Positions 1-6,321 of a stretch of 8,572 bases of DNA are shown in pieces (position 1 is the stretch's first letter; each line of letters begins with the position of its first letter). Below the pieces are notes generated by a model. It was not told where the DNA came from and searched no databases. It saw only the letters and a program-made list of their open reading frames with translations. The translations under genes and the position numbers were made by a program. Source of the stretch: CALARM01 sp964431735 (GTDB lineage: Bacteria; Vulcanimicrobiota; SpSt-956; JAKJGF01); the NCBI GenBank assembly GCA_964431735.1, contig CAYSLJ010000230.1, positions 1 through 8,572 of the forward strand, written 5' to 3'.

Positions 1-214
1 ATTGACTAGACCAGAAGTCGAGTGACTAAGTTATACCGGATGGAGACACCATAGGGTGATGCTCTAGCTCTATGCAACTGTCGTGGCTCTGTAAACAGTC
101 CTGTCTGGGAAGGGACAGTCAACCACAATTATCCGTAAGGAGTAGCCGGTATAACATTGGCGAAGGGCACATAACAGGAGACATCCTGACTTATCTCTCT
201 AAAGGAGATTTATT
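1..214 (+). ncRNA. HEARO / omega-RNA leader of iscB
   Basis: The 200 bases before iscB have no coding frame but are rich in paired segments. A perfect 10-bp long-range helix joins GTTATACCGG (30-39) with CCGGTATAAC (146-155). Inside it are ATGG/CCAT (40-52), GTGG/CCAC (83-86 with 123-126) and CTGTC/GACAG (101-105 with 114-118). Downstream are a CAGGA-GACA-TCCTG hairpin (175-188) and a hairpin over the ribosome site (193-209). A structured RNA immediately 5' of an IscB gene is the HEARO/omega-RNA, which binds IscB and guides DNA cleavage with a guide at its 5' end. The guide would therefore lie at or before the window start. The family is assigned from position and fold, not from an alignment. 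The 5' end and promoter are not visible. Confidence 0.75.
193..209 (+). promoter_or_regulatory. Hairpin over the iscB ribosome-binding site
   Basis: ATCTC (193-197) can pair with GAGAT (205-209), plus a T198-G204 wobble, leaving a CTAAA loop. The right arm contains the GGAG Shine-Dalgarno core of iscB (204-207), which lies 7 bases before the ATG at 215. If formed, the hairpin would hide the ribosome site, so iscB translation could depend on the fold or protein occupancy of the leader RNA. The pairing is seen directly, regulation is inference. Confidence 0.45.
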
Positions 215-1561
215 ATGATCTATGTCATATCTAAAGATGGTAAACCCTTAATGCCTACAAAAAAAACAGGCAAAGTAAGGCATCTTCTCAAAGACGGCAA
301 AGCAATTATTGTAAAATACGAACCTTTTACAATACAATTGCTCTACGAAACAACTGAATATACACAGAAGGTAATACTCGGTATTGACCCTGGAGCAAAA
401 AAACTTGCTCTCACTGCGATTACAGAAAAAGGAAACATATTATATCAGGCAGAAATAACACTCAGACAGGATATAAAAGAAAATATCACAAAAAGAAGAA
501 CCTTGAGGAGAGCAAGAAGACAGAGAAAAACTCCATACAGAAAGAGGAGGTTTCTAAATCGTAAAAGGCCTCCCGGATGGCTTCCACCATCGATAAGAGC
601 AAGGCTTCATACTCATTATCAGATGGTAAAGTCTGTAGCTTCTATTTTACCCATCACTGCAATAATACTCGAAGTGGCACAGTTTGATACTCAGGCAATT
701 ATAAATCCAGATATAGAAGGAACAGAGTATCAGAACGGACAGATGAAAGGGTTTGACAGTGTAAAAGAATTTGTAAAAATCAGAGATAATTTCAACTGCC
801 ATTATAAAGAATTAAGAACTGATATTATCTGTAATAACAATCTGGTCGTAGATCATATCATTCCTAAAAGTAAAGGAGGAACAGACAGACCTGATAATCT
901 TATTACTACCTGTGAAAATCACAATATCAAAAAAAGCAATCTCTCTTATAAAGAGTTTACAGGTAAAAAAAGACCCAATATTATATCTCTTAAAGAAACA
1001 CCTTTTATGAACATTCTCAAAGATTATCTTCTTCCTCTGTTACAACATATTGCACCTGTAAGGTACACTTTCGGATTATACACAAGAAGAAAAAGGAAAG
1101 AATTCTTCTTAGAAAAATCTCATCTCAATGACTCTATTGCTATTACTGAAATAAAACCTGTAGAGATGCCACAAGGGGGCTCTACCAGCATCTATCACAT
1201 AAAACAGGTGAGAAAGAAAAAAAGAAGTTTACATGAAGAGATTGCAAGAAAAGGACGGACTAAACCAAATAGAACTTCCAGGAGAAATAGAAAAAATATC
1301 AAATCTGTAGAACAAAAAGGATTGAAATGGTCCTTATGGGATAAGGTTTATATACCACAACTGCAGAAAACAGGTTTTATTTCAGGATTTACTGACAGAT
1401 GGGTTTATATTCAGAGATTAGATGGTTCTTATTTACAGTTGAGTCCAAAATATAGGCAGAATAATACAAAAAGGCTAAAACTTATCTATAGGAATAATAA
1501 TTATATTTGCATGGAGGAGAAATCTAATAATAGAAAGGACTCCTCATTCATCTCCCACTAA
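215..1561 (+). CDS. iscB: IscB RNA-guided DNA nuclease (RuvC + HNH)
   Basis: This 448-aa protein has the complete IscB domain order. The N-terminal PLMP motif is at 11-14. RuvC-I follows (GIDPG, Asp58), then an arginine-rich bridge helix (about 93-118) and RuvC-II (ILEVAQFD, Glu153). The HNH domain spans about 183-245 (DHIIP, His214; DNL, 227-229). RuvC-III is KSHLND (His303, Asp306), and a basic C-terminal RNA/target-interacting region runs from about 325 to 430. IscB is the transposon-encoded ancestor of Cas9 and cuts DNA with its omega-RNA. The ATG has an AAAGGAG site 7 bases upstream. The HNH zinc knuckles look eroded: the first is Cys195-x-x-Lys instead of CxxC, and the second is Cys233-x-x-His236. 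RuvC catalytic residues and the HNH histidine remain, so it is probably active but this is unproven. Confidence 0.93.
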   Translation: MIYVISKDGKPLMPTKKTGKVRHLLKDGKAIIVKYEPFTIQLLYETTEYTQKVILGIDPGAKKLALTAITEKGNILYQAEITLRQDIKENITKRRTLRRARRQRKTPYRKRRFLNRKRPPGWLPPSIRARLHTHYQMVKSVASILPITAIILEVAQFDTQAIINPDIEGTEYQNGQMKGFDSVKEFVKIRDNFNCHYKELRTDIICNNNLVVDHIIPKSKGGTDRPDNLITTCENHNIKKSNLSYKEFTGKKRPNIISLKETPFMNILKDYLLPLLQHIAPVRYTFGLYTRRKRKEFFLEKSHLNDSIAITEIKPVEMPQGGSTSIYHIKQVRKKKRSLHEEIARKGRTKPNRTSRRNRKNIKSVEQKGLKWSLWDKVYIPQLQKTGFISGFTDRWVYIQRLDGSYLQLSPKYRQNNTKRLKLIYRNNNYICMEEKSNNRKDSSFISH

Positions 1562-1594
1562 TCGCTACGTTCTACTTCGCGATATAGAGGGAGA
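1551..1594 (+). repeat. Right-end hairpin of the IscB element
   Basis: TCTCCC (1551-1556) pairs with GGGAGA (1589-1594). CTA (1558-1560) pairs with TAG (1585-1587), and ATCGC (1561-1565) with GCGAT (1579-1583), around a 13-base loop with small mismatches. The structure straddles the iscB stop codon (TAA, 1559-1561). An imperfect subterminal hairpin just after the last gene is the expected transposase-binding right end of IS200/IS605-type elements. It has no U-tract, which argues against a terminator. Confidence 0.55.
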
Positions 1595-1631
1595 ATTCTG
1601 AGGTCTTTTAGTTAAATTTACCGTCACATGT

Positions 1632-1670
1632 CATCAGAGAGGCATATTTCTATGCCTCTCTGATGTTTTT
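1632..1670 (+). terminator. Rho-independent terminator (+ strand)
   Basis: CATCAGAGAGGCATA (1632-1646) pairs perfectly over 15 bp with 1651-1665 across a TTTC loop, followed by five T (1666-1670). It ends transcription coming from the iscB side, one base before the stop codon of the convergent prolyl oligopeptidase gene. Read on the minus strand the same stem has no T-run after it, so for that gene it is at best a weak terminator or an mRNA 3'-end stabiliser. Confidence 0.85.
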
Positions 1671-1671
1671 C

Positions 1672-3792
1672 TTATTTTACATCAGTAAATTTCATTCCGA
1701 ATACTTTAAATAGAAAAGCATAAATATCACTGTATTCATCAATTACTTTTGATGTAGGTTTTCCTGCTCCATGACCTGCTTTTGTTTCAATACGAAGAAG
1801 GATCGGATTATCTCCTCCGTTTTTTTCCTGAAGTGTGGCGGCGAATTTTTTTGCATGAGCTGCAACAACTCTGTCATCATGGTCTGCACTCATAATAAGT
1901 GCGGCAGGATATATAACACCGTCTTTTACATTATGTAATGGTGAATAACGGTAGAGAAAATCGAAATCTTCCTTTTTATCGGAACTCCCGTATTCAGGTA
2001 TCCAGTAATGACCTACTGTGAATTTATGATACCGTAACATATCCGTAAGAGGCACCTCACAGATTACTGCTCCGAACAATTCGGGACGCTGAACCATACA
2101 TGAAGCTACAAGAAGTCCACCGTTACTTCCTCCCTGAATGGCAAGTTTTTTGTGCGATGTATATTTATGTTCAATCAAATACTCACCTGCTGCTATAAAA
2201 TCGTCGAAAACATTCTGTTTGTTCTGAAGCATACCTGCTTTATGCCATTCTTCTCCGTATTCTCCCCCGCCCCTGATATTTGCCAGTGCATACACTCCTC
2301 CATGTTCTAACCAGAGAAGAAGATTTGTTGAAAAATATGGGGTCATACTGGCATAAAATCCTCCGTAACCGTAAAGTATGACAGGGTTATTCCCATCATA
2401 AACAAGTCCTTTTTTACATGTAATAAATATAGGCACAGAAGTGCCATCTTTTGATTTATAAAATACCTGTTTTGTTTCATAAGGGGAAGAGTCAAATTTT
2501 ATCTCGGAACTGCGGAAAAGGTTTAATTTTTCTTCCGTAAAATCATAACGGTATATATTTGAAGGATATAGAAAAGATGTAAAAGAAAAAAACATTTCTT
2601 TATCTTTCATTTCACCATATATAGCTCCTACAGACCCCGGAGCGGGAAGTGTTATTTTACGGATAAACTTACCTGACATATCATATATGCTTAAAAGAGA
2701 ACATACATCATGCATATATTCTATGACAAATTGATTATTTACAGTAATGACAGATGACATCACATCAGACTGTTCCGGTACAACTATATGCCAGTTATTT
2801 CTATCAGGATTATCAAGATCAATAGCAATAATCTTACTTTTAGGAGCATCAAGATCAGTTCTAAAATAAAATTTAGAACCATTGTTATCTATAAAATCAT
2901 AAGATGCATCATCTTCATCAAGAAGTCTTATAAAATCACCATCACTGTCTGTTCTGCGATAATAAACACGATTTTTTGTACTGGTGCCGGAGGATACAAT
3001 TAATACAAGATATTCTCCGTCGTCTGTAATAAAAGGATAAAAACCCATTTCTTTAGAGTCAGGTCTTTCGTAGATCAGTTTATCTTCTGACTGAGGAGTA
3101 GCAAGTCTGTGCCAGTAAACACGGTTATATTTAGTCTCATCTTCTTTTGCCACTGTCCCCGGTTCAGGATAGCGGTTATAGTAAAAACCTGAATTGTCAT
3201 GTTTCCAGGCAACTCCGCCGTTTCTTGACCATTTTATAATTTCCTCGCAATCTTTCCCCGTGTCAGTATTACGAATCTTTATTTCCTGCCAGTCACTTCC
3301 GGATGTAGAAATACCGTAAGCAATAAGAGTTCCATCATTACTATAAGACACTCTGTTTATAGATACTGTGCCATCTTTGCTGAATTCATTGGGATTTAGA
3401 ACAACAACAGGCTCACTGTCGAGACTTTTCTGCATATAAAGGATATATTGATTCTGAAGTCCGTCATTTTTATAAAAGAAATATCTATTTCCTTCTTTAC
3501 GGGGAGTCGAATATTTCGGGTAATTCAAGAGTTCAATAAGTCTCTTTTTTATCTCTTCTCTTTCATTGTCATTATTCAGATACTCAGAGGTCAACTTATT
3601 TTCTTCTTCTACCCATGACATGGTTTCTTTTGAATCAGGATCTTCAAGCCAGCGATAGGGGTCAGAAACCTTTGTGCCATAATAATCATCTGTTATATCA
3701 TCCATTCTGGCAGAAGGATAAATAAATTTTGCACTTAGAGGACAGGTCATAATTATTATGAGTATGAAAAGCAAAAATTTCTTTATTATCAT
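1672..3792 (-). CDS. Prolyl oligopeptidase (S9A), exported
   Basis: This is a 706-aa serine peptidase that cleaves short peptides after proline. A signal peptide (about residues 1-21, hydrophobic FLLFILIIIM core, likely cut after LSA) sends it to the periplasm or outside. The N-terminal motif DPYRWLEDP begins the domain, a seven-bladed propeller is expected over about 75-430, and the alpha/beta-hydrolase domain follows. Visible catalytic motifs are YGYGGF (oxyanion Tyr), GGSNGG (Ser556), SADHDDRV (Asp near 640) and AGHGAG (His674). Length matches the family (about 700). The longest frame begins at a TTG at 3796-3798, only 2 bases from the AAGGAGA site; the ATG at 3790-3792 has 8-base spacing and is preferred. 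The gene converges on the IscB element and diverges from the gene at 3965. Confidence 0.93.
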   Translation of the reverse strand: MIIKKFLLFILIIIMTCPLSAKFIYPSARMDDITDDYYGTKVSDPYRWLEDPDSKETMSWVEEENKLTSEYLNNDNEREEIKKRLIELLNYPKYSTPRKEGNRYFFYKNDGLQNQYILYMQKSLDSEPVVVLNPNEFSKDGTVSINRVSYSNDGTLIAYGISTSGSDWQEIKIRNTDTGKDCEEIIKWSRNGGVAWKHDNSGFYYNRYPEPGTVAKEDETKYNRVYWHRLATPQSEDKLIYERPDSKEMGFYPFITDDGEYLVLIVSSGTSTKNRVYYRRTDSDGDFIRLLDEDDASYDFIDNNGSKFYFRTDLDAPKSKIIAIDLDNPDRNNWHIVVPEQSDVMSSVITVNNQFVIEYMHDVCSLLSIYDMSGKFIRKITLPAPGSVGAIYGEMKDKEMFFSFTSFLYPSNIYRYDFTEEKLNLFRSSEIKFDSSPYETKQVFYKSKDGTSVPIFITCKKGLVYDGNNPVILYGYGGFYASMTPYFSTNLLLWLEHGGVYALANIRGGGEYGEEWHKAGMLQNKQNVFDDFIAAGEYLIEHKYTSHKKLAIQGGSNGGLLVASCMVQRPELFGAVICEVPLTDMLRYHKFTVGHYWIPEYGSSDKKEDFDFLYRYSPLHNVKDGVIYPAALIMSADHDDRVVAAHAKKFAATLQEKNGGDNPILLRIETKAGHGAGKPTSKVIDEYSDIYAFLFKVFGMKFTDVK

Positions 3793-3800
3793 TATCAATT

Positions 3801-3807
3801 TCTCCTT
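3801..3807 (-). promoter_or_regulatory. Shine-Dalgarno site that fixes the prolyl oligopeptidase start
   Basis: AAGGAGA on the minus strand lies 8 bases from the ATG at 3792 but only 2 bases from the upstream in-frame TTG at 3798, so initiation at the ATG is far more likely. Confidence 0.75.
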
Positions 3808-3818
3808 AATTATTAAAT

Positions 3819-3846
3819 CGTGACGCGTGACGCGTGACGCGTGACG
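3819..3846. repeat. CGTNACG heptamer array 1 (four identical units)
   Basis: Four perfect tandem copies of CGTGACG, followed by CGAGGAT. It is a CG-rich island in AT-rich intergenic DNA, between a -10-like site (3852-3857) and the ribosome site of the minus-strand prolyl oligopeptidase gene, so it is probably transcribed in that 5' UTR. All four central bases are G, so unlike other arrays its paired units form a hairpin with one mismatch. Confidence 0.9.
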
Positions 3847-3851
3847 CGAGG

Positions 3852-3857
3852 ATTATA
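3852..3857 (-). promoter_or_regulatory. Candidate -10 box for prolyl oligopeptidase
   Basis: TATAAT read on the minus strand, preceded by TG (TGTATAAT), matches a sigma-70-like -10 box. No good -35 is seen at 16-18 bases (AATGTA at 3875-3880 is poor). If used, the transcript would carry heptamer array 1 in its leader. Confidence 0.35.
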
Positions 3858-3923
3858 CATACTTTGTTACAAAATACATTGTAAAAAACGCAACAGGTGC
3901 AGGAAAAAATTACCATTACAGAG

Positions 3924-3929
3924 TATAAT
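3924..3929 (+). promoter_or_regulatory. Candidate -10 box for the URO-D-family gene
   Basis: A perfect TATAAT lies 35 bases before the ATG at 3965. No convincing -35 is present at 17 bases (AGGAAA), so the call rests on the -10 alone. Confidence 0.3.
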
Positions 3930-3964
3930 AACATCTATAAAACAAATATGCAATAAAAAAACCT

Positions 3965-4972
3965 ATGACATCCAGAGACATAGTTAAAGACACACTTAAC
4001 TTCAAAAAAACTGACAGAATCCCTATGAATTTTTCCTGTACTGAAAATTTTCAAAAAAAATTCTGTAGATATTTTAATATAAAAGAAGAAAACATCATTT
4101 CAAATCCTCTTGTAAACCATGTCAATTCTGCCATTCTGGAAAAACTGAACTGTGATTTCCGAACGGTGAACCCTTTTTATAAAGAAAATTTCCCGTTAAA
4201 CCTCTTCCCCGCCTGTGAAGATTTAAAAAAAGCGGATCTTGCAGAGGTTATATCTTACAGGTGGCCTGAAGCGGATATGTTTGACTACAGCACTGTTACA
4301 GAACAATGTGAAACATATAAAGATTACTGTATCATAACAGGTAATCCCGGCACAGGCGATTTTCTTTATAAAGCAGGCTCTCTATACGGCATGGAAGATA
4401 TGTATATGGGACTGATACGACATGATCCGGTACTTATAAAGATTTTTGAAAAAATTTCGGATTTTTATTATGAATATAACAGACACATCTTCGAAGCAGG
4501 AAAAGGCATGATAGACATAGCATTTTACGGAGATGACTATGGAGGTTACCATGGCTCACTCATAGGTGAAAATACCTTCAGGGATATACTGAAACCTTAC
4601 TGGGACAGACAGTTCACCCTGGCAAAAGAATACGGTCTTAAAATAATGTTTCATTCCTGCGGCTCCATAAAGAATTTATTACCTGTTCTTTATGAAACAG
4701 GTGTGGATATAATAGATCCTCTGCAGACAGATATAAAGAACATTAATCTGGAAGAATTAAAGAACAATTTCCACGGAAAAATAGCCTTCCATGGAGGCAT
4801 ATGCCTTGAAAAACCTTATAAAGATACATATGAAATCAGAAAAGAAGTGAGAAGGGTTTTGTCTGTTATGTCAGAAAGAGGAGGATATATTATGGCACCG
4901 ACTACAATAGTTACGGAACATATCCCTGTAGAATATGTAACGGCCATGTATGAAGAAGGATTTATATGGTAA
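3965..4972 (+). CDS. Uroporphyrinogen decarboxylase-family (MtaA/CmuA-like) protein
   Basis: This 335-aa protein has URO-D superfamily landmarks: an N-terminal KTDRIPMNF segment (about 15-23), an AGSLYGMEDMYMGL helix in the middle, a MFHSCGSIKNLLP segment (His230, Cys232), VDIIDPLQTD, HGGIC (276-280), and GGYIMAP near the C-terminus. Heme-pathway HemE lacks the His-x-Cys, which in MtaA/CmuA-type cobamide methyltransferases contributes zinc ligands, so a methyl-transfer role is likelier than heme synthesis. Most relatives read GGID where this has GGIC280, a possible extra thiol ligand. No corrinoid protein or partner methyltransferase is in view, so the substrate is unknown. There is no strong Shine-Dalgarno before the ATG. 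The gene diverges from prolyl oligopeptidase and is separated from the next gene by a hairpin and a promoter-like site. Confidence 0.85.
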   Translation: MTSRDIVKDTLNFKKTDRIPMNFSCTENFQKKFCRYFNIKEENIISNPLVNHVNSAILEKLNCDFRTVNPFYKENFPLNLFPACEDLKKADLAEVISYRWPEADMFDYSTVTEQCETYKDYCIITGNPGTGDFLYKAGSLYGMEDMYMGLIRHDPVLIKIFEKISDFYYEYNRHIFEAGKGMIDIAFYGDDYGGYHGSLIGENTFRDILKPYWDRQFTLAKEYGLKIMFHSCGSIKNLLPVLYETGVDIIDPLQTDIKNINLEELKNNFHGKIAFHGGICLEKPYKDTYEIRKEVRRVLSVMSERGGYIMAPTTIVTEHIPVEYVTAMYEEGFIW

Positions 4973-4982
4973 ATTTTATACT

Positions 4983-5010
4983 ATTTTTCAGGAAGATTAA
5001 GCTGAAAAAT
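4983..5010 (+). terminator. Weak AT-rich terminator-like hairpin
   Basis: ATTTTTCAG (4983-4991) pairs with CTGAAAAAT (5002-5010) across a 10-base loop, 11 bases after the stop at 4972. The 3' side lacks a clean T-run (TTAATAAAA), so termination may be inefficient. Its symmetry would let it act in either direction. Confidence 0.4.
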
Positions 5011-5020
5011 TTAATAAAAA

Positions 5021-5048
5021 TTTAACAAAATTTTAACATCCATATAAT
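5021..5048 (+). promoter_or_regulatory. Candidate promoter of the C39-like protease gene
   Basis: A perfect -10 TATAAT (5043-5048) follows a -35-like TTTAAC (5021-5026) at 16-base spacing. Transcription would start near 5055, giving a leader of about 60 bases before the ATG at 5115. The in-frame ATG at 5067 would be only about 12 bases into this message with no ribosome site, which supports the downstream start. Confidence 0.45.
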
Positions 5049-5100
5049 TGCACCTTATGAGATAACATGTTAAAGTATAAAAGAGATTATCATGCCATAA

Positions 5101-5107
5101 AGAGAGG
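5101..5107 (+). promoter_or_regulatory. Shine-Dalgarno site that fixes the C39-like start
   Basis: AGAGAGG lies 7 bases before the ATG at 5115. The longer in-frame ATG at 5067 has no comparable site, so the gene most likely starts at 5115. Confidence 0.65.
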
Positions 5108-5114
5108 TATATTT

Positions 5115-6065
5115 ATGAAAATTAACACCACTCCTCTGAACCTTACAGGTTTAACATATCAGGCCAAAGCGATTAAAGCGAGAGATACGGAACCTGCGGA
5201 ACCGGAAAATAAAATTACTCTATCAGGTAAAACCTTCCTGAGTGAAGAAATTACGGAAAAAATGCCGAAACTGATAGAACTTCCTCGATGCGGAAAATAT
5301 CAAAGAAGCAAAACATTTATAATGGAAGACGGGAAAGGATCTACTATAACAGGAACTAAAAAGGCCGGTTCTTCGTCACCTGTTGCACTTGCCATGTTCG
5401 ATACGGAAAAACCGGACATTTCAGAACATACCTCTTTATTGAGTAAAATAAAAAAATTGACACTTAATCTCACAGACAGGATAGCCGGTCATTTAATACC
5501 ATCTACCATACTGGACAGTATCCCTGACGGGCGACAGGACAGAGATTATTCCTGCGGAGCCGTTGCACTTCAGACAGTTCTTACTTACTGGAAAGGAGAA
5601 GAATATTTCGAAGAAGAGCTTATAGAAATGCTCCATACAACAGAAAACGGCACCTTACCGGAGGATATAGTCAGGGTAGCTAAAGAGCAGGGACTTTCTG
5701 CGGAACTTAAAGAAAATATGACCATAAAAGAACTGGAAACACTGGTTGGCGAAGGAATACCTGTAATTGTAGACGGTCAGGCATGGCGTGATGATAAGGA
5801 TAAAGAGAAGCCATGGACAGATGTGTGGGAATCAGGCCACTATATGGTTGTTATAGGATTTGATAAAGAAAATGTATATTTCGAAGATCCGTCACTTTTC
5901 GGAAGCAGAGGTGTTATGACCAGGGAAGAATTCAATGACCGCTGGCATGATTACGAAGGCCCCGTACCATTCAACGAAAAAACAGCCAGAGTATACAATC
6001 ACATGGGCATAGTCATAAAAGGTGATAAACCATCACCGCCGCCGGAGTTTGTTCATATAGACTGA
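5115..6065 (+). CDS. Stand-alone C39-like (papain-fold) cysteine peptidase
   Basis: This 316-aa protein has a C-terminal C39-like domain (about 138-275). The catalytic Cys147 is in DYSCGAVALQTVL, His242 in SGHYMVVIGFD and Asp258 in YFEDPS, the usual Cys-His-Asp order. C39 domains elsewhere trim bacteriocin leaders at Gly-Gly sites inside ABC exporters. Here there is no membrane segment, ATPase domain or precursor peptide, so the substrate is unknown. Residues 1-137 match no domain I recognise: a polar Pro/Glu-rich start (23-33), one cysteine (Cys59) and a Gly/Ser/Thr-rich stretch (72-88). No signal peptide is visible, so the enzyme is cytosolic or exported by an unseen route. The C-terminus has a PSPPPE tail. 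A frame extending 16 codons upstream (ATG 5067) is less likely for lack of a ribosome site. It is followed by the repeat cluster, with no clear terminator. Confidence 0.82.
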   Translation: MKINTTPLNLTGLTYQAKAIKARDTEPAEPENKITLSGKTFLSEEITEKMPKLIELPRCGKYQRSKTFIMEDGKGSTITGTKKAGSSSPVALAMFDTEKPDISEHTSLLSKIKKLTLNLTDRIAGHLIPSTILDSIPDGRQDRDYSCGAVALQTVLTYWKGEEYFEEELIEMLHTTENGTLPEDIVRVAKEQGLSAELKENMTIKELETLVGEGIPVIVDGQAWRDDKDKEKPWTDVWESGHYMVVIGFDKENVYFEDPSLFGSRGVMTREEFNDRWHDYEGPVPFNEKTARVYNHMGIVIKGDKPSPPPEFVHID

Positions 6066-6073
6066 CTATCTTC

Positions 6074-6087
6074 TACTCACTACTCAC
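6074..6087. repeat. Two tandem TACTCAC heptamers
   Basis: TACTCAC occurs twice in direct tandem (6074-6080, 6081-6087), just after the C39-like gene and leading into the first long repeat unit. It is short, may be chance, and is noted because its 7-base period matches that of the nearby CGTNACG arrays. Confidence 0.5.
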
Positions 6088-6210
6088 TTAGGATCTGCCT
6101 GGAAATAACTACATCATAGTTACAGTTTATATCGTGACGCGTCACGCGTAACGCGTTACGCGAGGATACTAATTGTTCTAAACATTTGCCAGAGTTATTT
6201 TTCTTGCAAT
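6086..6210. repeat. Long intergenic repeat unit A (about 125 bp)
   Basis: The unit begins ACTTAGGA, then CTGCCTGGAAATAACTACA, then CATAGTTACAGTTTATAT. The heptamer array follows, then CGAGGATACTAATTGTTC and a tail TTTGCCAGAGTTATTTTTC. Unit B directly after it repeats this order with scattered substitutions. It has no coding frame. In this copy AACTA-CATCA-TAGTT also forms a 5-bp hairpin upstream of the array. Confidence 0.85.
6133..6160. repeat. CGTNACG heptamer array 2 (central bases G, C, A, T)
   Basis: Four heptamers, each with a different central base in the order G, C, A, T. Units 1 and 2 are reverse complements, as are 3 and 4, giving two adjacent perfect 14-bp palindromes: CGTGACGCGTCACG, then CGTAACGCGTTACG. 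As RNA each folds to a 5-bp stem with a CGCG loop. CGAGGAT follows. Confidence 0.95.
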
Positions 6211-6321
6211 ACTTAGGAACTGTCTGAAAATAATTACACCATAGTTATAATTTATATCGTGACGCGTCACGCGAGGTTACTTATTGTTCCAACAATTTGC
6301 CGGAGTTATTTTTCTTACAGT
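6211..6321. repeat. Long intergenic repeat unit B (about 111 bp)
   Basis: A direct repeat of unit A: ACTTAGGAACTGTCTGAAAA at the start, CATAGTTATAATTTATAT before the array, CGAGGTTACTTATTGTTCC after it, and TTTGCCGGAGTTATTTTTC in the tail. It is shorter than A mainly because its array (6258-6271) has two heptamers rather than four. Its end meets the inverted-repeat element rather than another unit. Confidence 0.85.
6258..6271. repeat. CGTNACG heptamer array 3 (central bases G, C)
   Basis: Two heptamers forming the single perfect palindrome CGTGACGCGTCACG, identical to the first half of array 2, followed by CGAGG. Confidence 0.95.

Larger units (their letters stand above)
16..1594 (+). mobile_element. 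IscB-type (IS200/IS605-associated) element, non-autonomous
   Basis: This is a composite of a structured leader RNA, an iscB gene and a terminal hairpin, which is the usual order in ISC elements. A short hairpin (AGTC/GACT with loop GAGT, 16-27) could be the left subterminal hairpin, and an imperfect hairpin at 1551-1594 is the likely right-end hairpin recognised in trans by a Y1 (TnpA) transposase. No tnpA is present, so movement would depend on a transposase elsewhere. The exact left and right cleavage sites cannot be set, because IS605-type elements make no target duplication and no empty site is available. Bases 1-15 could be the end of the guide or flanking DNA. The content is convincing, the boundaries are approximate. 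Confidence 0.6.

Noticed and set aside
1551..1594. Terminator of iscB
   Set aside because: The imperfect stem has no T-run after it; the perfect stem with five T at 1632-1670 is the better terminator, and this one fits an element-end hairpin.
2788..3003. 71-aa plus-strand open frame
   Set aside because: It is antisense to the propeller region of the prolyl oligopeptidase, is Ile-rich and low in complexity, and has no ribosome site.
3717..3792. Lipoprotein signal (Cys in the signal peptide) for prolyl oligopeptidase
   Set aside because: The residues before the cysteine (IMT-C) do not fit a lipobox, and a normal signal peptidase I site (LSA) follows.
3965..4972. HemE of the heme pathway
   Set aside because: The His-x-Cys motif, GGIC and GGYIMAP pattern fit the MtaA/CmuA-like branch, and no other heme genes are nearby.
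5067..5114. Extended N-terminus of the C39-like protein from ATG 5067
   Set aside because: There is no ribosome site before it, while AGAGAGG is correctly spaced before the ATG at 5115, and the predicted transcript would start only about 12 bases before 5067.
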